NCBI RefSeq assembly: GCF_008973465.1
Contig: NZ_WBXN01000004.1
Location: 5,434,501 to 5,498,500 of the forward strand
Direction: 5' to 3'
DNA length: 64,000 nucleotides
DNA from: Streptomyces sp. SS1-1
Lineage (GTDB): Bacteria > Actinomycetota > Actinomycetes > Streptomycetales > Streptomycetaceae
The position numbers and the translations under genes were made by a program. This document shows, in pieces, positions 58,934 to 64,000 of this stretch. Every line of letters begins with the position of its first letter. Positions within the stretch are counted from its first letter, which is position 1. The notes under the pieces are model-generated. The model did not search any database. It saw only the letters and a list, made by a program, of their open reading frames with translations, and was not told where the DNA came from.

Positions 58934-59226
58934 CGTCACTCTCTCCTCGGCCGCTGGCGCCGGCCGTGTCGCTTCCGCTGTCCGGACCCCCGAGCCGATG
59001 CTCGCACCACCGTGGCCGCGCGTGACGCGGGCGCGCCGCCGCACGGCGGCCGGCAGACGTGGACGCCTGTGTGCGCGATACCGCCCGTTCCCGTGCGACG
59101 GACGACGGATCTCGATCGGCTGTACAGCTTGTGCCCGATCCCATACGCCTCGTGATCGGGCCTGTCCGGCGGGCAGATTAACCGGCGCGAGCCGTCGCGG
59201 CCACCCTGTGCGCGAGGATGGGGACC
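58934..59226. other. Divergent intergenic region, VOC / sulfurtransferase genes
   Basis: 293 bp with no supported coding frame. It includes an AT-richer patch near 59175 (GCAGATTAACC). GAGGAT at 59214–59219 lies 7 bp before the ATG at 59227 and may be the -10 of a leaderless transcript. Confidence 0.35.
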
Positions 59227-60078
59227 ATGAACGCCATCATCTCCGCATCAGAACTGGCCACCGCCCTTGCGGGCGACCACCCGCCGGTGCTGCTCGACGT
59301 CCGCTGGCAGTTGACGCTCGCCACGGCGTCCGGTGAACCGCCGTTCGACGGCCGCGCGGCGCACGCGGCCGGGCACGTCCCCGGTGCGGTCTACGTCGAC
59401 CTGGACCGGGAGCTGGCGTCCGAGCCGGGCCCGCGCGGCCGTCATCCGCTGCCGGACCTGGCCGTGTTCGGCCGGGCGATGCGGCGGGCGGGCGTGTCCT
59501 CGACCCGTCCCGTGGTGGTGTACGACGGCGGGCAGGGCTGGGCGGCGGCCCGTGCCTGGTGGCTCCTGCGCTGGACCGGGCACCCCGACGTCCGCGTCCT
59601 GGACGGCGGGCTGCCCGCCTGGGAGGGGCCGCTGGAGACGGCCGTACCGGCCCCGGCGGAGGGCGACTTCGAGCCGGTGCCGTCGGCGACGGGGCTGCTC
59701 GACGCGGACGGCGCCGCGGCCCTCGCGCGGTCCGGTGTGCTGCTGGACGCGCGGGCGGGGGAGCGGTACCGCGGTGAGGTCGAGCCGATCGACCCGGTCG
59801 GCGGGCACATCCCGGGTGCCGTGTCGGCGCCGACGAACGAGAACGTGGGCCCGGACGGCCGCTTCCTGCCCGCCGGTGAACTCGCCGCCCGTTTCAAGGA
59901 ACTGGGCGCCGTCGAGGGCCGGGACGTCGGTGTGTACTGCGGCTCGGGTGTGTCGGCGGCCCACGAGGCGCTGGCGCTCGCGGTGGCCGGCGTCCCGGCG
60001 GCCCTGTACGTGGGGTCGTGGTCGGAGTGGTCCGCGGATCCGGCCCGCCCCGTGGCGGTCGGCCCGGACCCGCAGTGA
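59227..60078 (+). CDS. Thiosulfate/3-mercaptopyruvate sulfurtransferase (rhodanese)
   Basis: 283 aa, two tandem rhodanese domains. The active Cys lies in VYCGSGVSA near residue 238, with the CxGxGx(S/T) loop typical of the mercaptopyruvate/thiosulfate sulfurtransferase group; the first domain (VVVYDGGQGWAAARAW) is inactive, as usual. It transfers sulfane sulfur to thiols or cyanide. ATG 59227 (MNAIISASEL) is preferred to one at 59218. A strong hairpin ends the gene. Confidence 0.9.
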   Translation: MNAIISASELATALAGDHPPVLLDVRWQLTLATASGEPPFDGRAAHAAGHVPGAVYVDLDRELASEPGPRGRHPLPDLAVFGRAMRRAGVSSTRPVVVYDGGQGWAAARAWWLLRWTGHPDVRVLDGGLPAWEGPLETAVPAPAEGDFEPVPSATGLLDADGAAALARSGVLLDARAGERYRGEVEPIDPVGGHIPGAVSAPTNENVGPDGRFLPAGELAARFKELGAVEGRDVGVYCGSGVSAAHEALALAVAGVPAALYVGSWSEWSADPARPVAVGPDPQ

Positions 60079-60083
60079 CGAGC

Positions 60084-60111
60084 GAGGGCCGCGTCGTCCG
60101 ACGCGGCCCTC
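60084..60111. terminator. Terminator between convergent sulfurtransferase and sepH
   Basis: GAGGGCCGCGTC and GACGCGGCCCTC pair perfectly over 12 bp around GTCC, 6 bp after the stop. Confidence 0.85.
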
Positions 60112-60152
60112 ACACAAAGACGTTCGACGAGTGAACGCGTCCCGCCCGCCCG

Positions 60153-61205
60153 CTACTCCTGCTTCTTCCGCCGCGTGCCGAACACGATCTCGTCCCAGCT
60201 CGGCACGGCGGCCCGGCGGCCCGGGCGGACGCCGTCCGCCTCGGCCTGACGGTCCGTGGCACCGATGAGCCGGTCGCGGTGGCTGCCGACGGAACGCGGC
60301 ATCAGGACGTCCGCGTACGCGGACCCGGCCGACGCGGCGGGCGCCGGGGGCTCCTCGGCCTCCGGCTCGGCCGCGGGCTCCTCCGGGTCGGGCTCGGTGG
60401 GCCGCTCCGGGACCACCAGGTCGCCGCGGAAGCTCGGCACCGCCTCCAGCAGGCTGGTCAGCGAGTCCCGTTCCTCCGTCATCTCCTCGGCCGGCTCGGA
60501 CGCCTGCGCGGGCAGGCTCGGCCGCTCCAGCGCACGGTCCAGCGCGCGGTCCATCGTGCGCTCCGTGCGCTCACGCGGCAGCCGGGCGATCCGGGGCACG
60601 AACGGGAAGCTCGGCTCGGGCGCGGCGAGGTCGTCGGACTCGCCGATCAGCGAGCGCGCCTCGTCGTCGACGGCCTGGACGAGCCGCCGCGGCGGGTCGT
60701 ACGTCCAGCTCGCCGAGTGCGGTTCGCCCGCCACCATGTAGACCAGCAGCACTTCCCAGGTGCCGTCGTCGCGGCGCCACGAGTCCCACTGCACGGTGTC
60801 CTTGTCGGCGCCGCGCAGCAGCAGCCGCTCCTGGACGGCCTCGCCGAGCTGCGGCCCCGCCGCGTTCTCGCCGGGGCGGCGGACCGGGGTCTTGCGGGCG
60901 CGCTCGGCCATGAAGGCGCGCTCGGCGAGCACGGGGCCCTCGAAGCGCCGGACACGGTCGACGGGGATGCCGGCGAGCTGCGCGACCTCTTCCGCGGTCG
61001 CACCGGCTCGTATACGCGCCTGGATGTCGCGGGGGCGGAGATGGCTCTCCACCTCGATCTCGATCTGGCCGAGGCGGGGACGGTCGCCGCGCACGGCGGC
61101 GCGCAGCCGTTCGTCGATCGGAAGGGTGTACTCCGTCGCGTCGGCAGCCTTCAGCACCAGCCGTGTGCCGTCATTGGAGACGGCCACGACACGCAGTTCG
61201 GGCAT
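60153..61205 (-). CDS. sepH: Septation protein SepH
   Basis: 350-aa actinobacterial cell-division protein that binds FtsZ and promotes its assembly. The N-terminal DUF3071 domain (MPELRVVAVSNDGTRLVLKA…) contains a helix-turn-helix-like TAEEVAQLAGIPVDRVRRFE. A long acidic Pro/Glu/Ala-rich linker follows, and the conserved C-terminal motif PSWDEIVFGTRRK ends the protein. ATG at 61205 follows GGGAGG. Together with whiH this links the window to sporulation septation. Confidence 0.93.
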   Translation of the reverse strand: MPELRVVAVSNDGTRLVLKAADATEYTLPIDERLRAAVRGDRPRLGQIEIEVESHLRPRDIQARIRAGATAEEVAQLAGIPVDRVRRFEGPVLAERAFMAERARKTPVRRPGENAAGPQLGEAVQERLLLRGADKDTVQWDSWRRDDGTWEVLLVYMVAGEPHSASWTYDPPRRLVQAVDDEARSLIGESDDLAAPEPSFPFVPRIARLPRERTERTMDRALDRALERPSLPAQASEPAEEMTEERDSLTSLLEAVPSFRGDLVVPERPTEPDPEEPAAEPEAEEPPAPAASAGSAYADVLMPRSVGSHRDRLIGATDRQAEADGVRPGRRAAVPSWDEIVFGTRRKKQE

Positions 61206-61631
61206 GGGGACCTCCCGGGTGGTGCCTGCCGACGTCACGTGCGTCGCTGCTTCCGCTAGTCGAGTGTGGCCTGCCCGGGTGCAGCCTGCCACAACCTTGC
61301 CGAGTTGCCCGGCGTGTCGGGCCAGGGCCCTGGATCGCCGTTATGGCACGGTTACCTATTCGCAACGCTAAGTGACGAACTCCGTCACCCTGTGCAACTA
61401 GCCCCCTCCCGGCGGTCCTTGGTGGCCACGGACGCCCAGGCGGGAGACCGGACCCAGGGCTCGCAACACTAGCCCATTTGGGCCACGTGCGGGGATTGGC
61501 ACGCCGCCCAAGTTCTGGCAAGAAGCGTGACTCGGCCGTCCGTTGAGCCCTCCGAGGATCTTGGACGTGGCGCACTTCACGCGATGCGCAGAAACGGAGC
61601 GAATGGTTTCCGTGAGGGTGGGTGCCCCCGA
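61206..61631. other. Region upstream of sepH, downstream of lactone oxidase
   Basis: 426 bp without a supported gene. On the minus strand TTGCGA and TAACGG lie 16 bp apart and could be a sepH promoter. GTGACG (61372–61377) and CGTCAC (61383–61388) form a 6-bp inverted repeat around AACTC, perhaps an operator. Near 61540–61631 the sequence is AT-richer, with no clear terminator for the oxidase. Confidence 0.35.
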
Positions 61632-62951
61632 TCAGGCTCCCAACACCCGGCGCAGGTAGTCGTTCTGGAAGAGGCGGTCGGGGTCCAGGCGGTCCCGCAG
61701 CGCGGTGAACTCGCCGAAGCGCGGGTAGACCTTCGCGAGGTACTCGGCGTCCCGTGTGTGCACCTTGCCCCAGTGCGGGCGTCCCTCGTGCGCGGTGAAA
61801 ATGCGCTCGGCGGCGGTGAAGTACCGCTGGTACGGCGTGCCCTTGGCCATGTGGACCGCGATGTACGCGCTGTCGCGGCCGGACGCGGTGGACAGCGCGA
61901 TGTCGTCGGCGGGTGCCGTGCGCACCTCGACGGGGAAGCTGATCCGCAGCCCCGACCCGTCGACCATGGCCTTCAGTTCGCGCAACGCGTCCACGACGGC
62001 CGCGCGCGGGACGGCGTACTCCATCTCCACGAACCGGACCCGGCGCGGCGATGTGAAGACCTTGTAGGGAATGTCCGTGTACGTCCGCGCCGACAGCGCC
62101 GTGCTGGAGATCCGGGCGATCGCCGGGATCGCGGCGGGTGCCGCGCGGCCGGTCCACTGGGCCACCTGGAAGACGCCGTTGGAGAGGAACTCGTCCTCGA
62201 ACCAGCCCTTCAGCCGGGACACCGGCTGCTCGGGGCCCGCGCTGCGGTTGTTGCGCTTGGTGTTGGTGTTGCCGGTGTGAGGGAACCAGTAGAACTCGAA
62301 GTGCTCGTTCTCGGCCCACAGTTCGTCGAACTCGGCGAGCACCCGGTCGAACGGCATCGGTTCCTCGCGGGCCTGGAGCAGGAAGACCGGCTCCACGGCG
62401 AAAGTGATCGCGGTGACGATCCCGAGCGCGCCCAGGCCGATCCGGGCCGCCGCGAACACCTCGGGGTTCTCCTCGGCGGAGCAGCTGAGGACCGAGCCGT
62501 CCGCCGTGACCAGCTCCAGGCCCTTGATCTGCGCGGCGATCGAACCGGACTCGCGGCCGGTGCCGTGCGTGCCGGTGCTGGTGGCGCCGGAGACCGTCTG
62601 CTCCATGATGTCGCCCATGTTGGTGAGGGACAGACCCTCGCGCGCCAGCGCCATGTTGAGCCGCTTCAGCGGGGTGCCGGCCTCCACCGTGACGGTCATG
62701 GCCTCCCGGTCGACGCTCCGGATGCCGGTCAGCAGCTGCGGGCGCACCAGGACGCCGTCGGTGGCCGCGATGGACGTGAAGGAGTGGCCGCTGCCGACCG
62801 CCTTCACCTTCAGGCCGTCCTCGGCGGCCCGGCGTATCGCCCCGGCCAGCTCCTCCACCGACGCCGGGGAGACCTCCCGCGCGGGGCGCGCCGCCACATT
62901 GCCGCCCCAGTTACGCCACGTGCCGTTCTTCGCGCTCGCCGTGCTGCCCAA
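61632..62951 (-). CDS. D-arabinono-1,4-lactone oxidase family FAD enzyme
   Basis: 439 aa. FAD-binding PCMH domain (VKAVGSGHSFTSIA, TNMGDIMEQTVSGATSTGTH) and a C-terminal ALO domain with the substrate motif HWGKVH. It oxidises sugar lactones or sugar alcohols (alditol oxidase relatives) using oxygen. The TTG start at 62951 is chosen because GGGGAGG lies 5 bp upstream and no ATG/GTG fits. It overlaps the 3' end of the MFS gene by 41 bp, so the two are probably co-transcribed and coupled. Confidence 0.88.
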   Translation of the reverse strand: MGSTASAKNGTWRNWGGNVAARPAREVSPASVEELAGAIRRAAEDGLKVKAVGSGHSFTSIAATDGVLVRPQLLTGIRSVDREAMTVTVEAGTPLKRLNMALAREGLSLTNMGDIMEQTVSGATSTGTHGTGRESGSIAAQIKGLELVTADGSVLSCSAEENPEVFAAARIGLGALGIVTAITFAVEPVFLLQAREEPMPFDRVLAEFDELWAENEHFEFYWFPHTGNTNTKRNNRSAGPEQPVSRLKGWFEDEFLSNGVFQVAQWTGRAAPAAIPAIARISSTALSARTYTDIPYKVFTSPRRVRFVEMEYAVPRAAVVDALRELKAMVDGSGLRISFPVEVRTAPADDIALSTASGRDSAYIAVHMAKGTPYQRYFTAAERIFTAHEGRPHWGKVHTRDAEYLAKVYPRFGEFTALRDRLDPDRLFQNDYLRRVLGA

Positions 62952-64000
62952 CGGTGCCTCCCCGACGTGGCGCCGGCCTGCTGAGCCGGCGGTACCCCAG
63001 GAAACCGACCGCGACCGCGGCGGCCCCGGACACCGCCGGGACCACGTACCCGGCGTCCGCTCCGGCCGCGTCGATCACCCAGCCGGCCACGGACGAGCCG
63101 AGCGCGACCCCGACCGCGAGCCCGGTGCTCACCCAGGTCATGCCCTCGGTCAGTTGCGCGCGTGGTACGTGCTGCTCGATCAGCGACATGGTCGTGATCA
63201 TCGTGGGAGCGACGGCCATGCCGGCGACGAACAGCGCCACGGCCAGAAACGGCAGGTTCCCGACCAGTAGGAGGGGGATCATACTCACGGCCATCGCGCA
63301 TATGCCCAGCAGCCAGCGAGGTTCGGGCGCCCCCGCGAAGCGCAGCAGCCCGAAGACGAGGCCCGCCGCGCAGGAACCGGCCGCGTACAGCGCGAGCACC
63401 ACGCTCGCCGCGCCCTTGTGCCCCTGCTCCTCGGCGAAGGCGACGGTGACCACGTCGACGGCCCCGAAGATCGCGCCCGTCGCCACGAAGGTGGCCACGA
63501 GCACCTGGAGTCCGGGTGCGGCGAGCGCGGTGCGGCCGCCCTGGCGCTCCCGGGGGTGCGGGGCCGGCTCGGTGGCCCGCTGCGCGGTCAGCCAGAAGAC
63601 GCCGGCCGCCAGGAAGCATCCGGCCAGCAGCGGCCCGGCCTCCGGGAACCACGCCGTGGACAGCCCGATGGAGAGGATCGGCCCGAAGATGAAGCAGACC
63701 TCGTCGATCACCGACTCGAACGAGTACGCGGTGTGCAGCTTCTCCGTGCCCCCGTACAGCGCGGCCCAGCGGGCCCGGACCATGGCCCCGACGCTGGGCA
63801 CGCAGCCGATGCCGACGCAGGCCGCGAACAGCACCCAGTCCGGCCACGCGAAGTGGGCGGCGACCAGCAGCAGGGCGGCCGCGGCGAGCGAGAGCAGCGT
63901 GGCAGGGCGCAGCACCCGCCGCTGCCCGTGCCGGTCGACCAGCCGGGAGACCTGGGGTCCGGCCACGGCGGCGGAGAGCGCGATGGTCGCCGACAGGGCG
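62911..64000 (-). CDS. MFS transporter (5' end beyond the window)
   Basis: At least 363 residues of a 12-TM major facilitator; the frame stays open to base 64000 (…ATIALSAAVAGPQVSRLVDR), so the N-terminus is missing. Motif A-like SRLVDRHGQRRVLRP lies near the start, and paired hydrophobic helices follow. Substrate unknown. Downstream and overlapping is a sugar-lactone oxidase, which suggests uptake or export of a related compound. Confidence 0.85.
   Translation of the reverse strand, partial: ALSATIALSAAVAGPQVSRLVDRHGQRRVLRPATLLSLAAAALLLVAAHFAWPDWVLFAACVGIGCVPSVGAMVRARWAALYGGTEKLHTAYSFESVIDEVCFIFGPILSIGLSTAWFPEAGPLLAGCFLAAGVFWLTAQRATEPAPHPRERQGGRTALAAPGLQVLVATFVATGAIFGAVDVVTVAFAEEQGHKGAASVVLALYAAGSCAAGLVFGLLRFAGAPEPRWLLGICAMAVSMIPLLLVGNLPFLAVALFVAGMAVAPTMITTMSLIEQHVPRAQLTEGMTWVSTGLAVGVALGSSVAGWVIDAAGADAGYVVPAVSGAAAVAVGFLGYRRLSRPAPRRGGTVGQHGEREERHVA

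Overview
This is a high-GC (roughly 70% or more) chromosomal window from a Streptomyces species. The evidence is third-position GC bias, frequent GTG/TTG starts, many leaderless genes, and the gene order lexA–nrdR–nrdJ, rnhB, recQ, whiH–hrdB, parE, the citrate synthase pair, parC, ptsH, a Pat-type acetyltransferase and sepH. From memory this order matches the S. coelicolor SCO5803–SCO5855 core region; no database search was run. It is mostly conserved core chromosome. I found no rRNA, tRNA, CRISPR array, insertion sequence, prophage or biosynthetic cluster.

Layout. 1–4.7 kb: truncated lexA with an SOS box, diverging from nrdR and the B12-dependent ribonucleotide reductase nrdJ. 4.7–13 kb: a TerD protein, a DUF4937 protein, a histidine phosphatase, an ADP-ribosylglycohydrolase, an MFS exporter diverging from a TetR regulator across two operator-like palindromes, RNase HII and two unknown proteins. 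13–20 kb: a RecQ helicase with a phosphoribosyltransferase-like tail, a DUF4192 protein with a repetitive tail, a NrtR-like Nudix protein and a fused ABC ATPase–membrane protein. 20–25 kb: the sporulation regulator whiH, the principal sigma factor hrdB with an ECF-type promoter, a secreted trypsin-like protease and a small zinc-type protein. 25–32 kb: parE, a DUF485/acetate-type symporter pair and a CitAB-type two-component system. 32–36 kb: a sucrase/ferredoxin-like protein behind an iron-box sequence, then two divergent citrate synthases, one fused to a DNA-binding domain. 35.7–36.8 kb: a short stretch of two poorly characterised genes.

37–46 kb: a G3E GTPase, parC, a pair of M16 peptidases (one catalytic, one not), and an M23 peptidase behind a c-di-AMP riboswitch. 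45–52 kb: a GntR regulator, HPr, a Pat-type acetyltransferase, a DUF5998 protein, a phosphodiesterase, thymidine kinase and a lipoprotein. 52–64 kb: two regulator/enzyme or regulator/transporter divergons (HxlR–hydrolase and TetR–MFS), a flavin monooxygenase–SDR fusion, a VOC protein, a rhodanese, sepH, a sugar-lactone oxidase and a truncated MFS transporter.

How the genes work together. Several encode cell-cycle and development functions: hrdB transcription, whiH and sepH in sporulation septation, ParE/ParC decatenation, and a riboswitch-controlled muralytic enzyme. Others handle dNTP supply and DNA repair (nrdRJ, tdk, lexA, recQ, rnhB) and acetate/citrate/phosphotransfer metabolism (symporter, two-component system, citrate synthases, Pat, HPr). 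The least described items are the HTH–citrate synthase divergon, the RecQ tail, the monooxygenase–SDR fusion and the ABC fusion. None amounts to a clearly new multi-gene system on sequence evidence alone.
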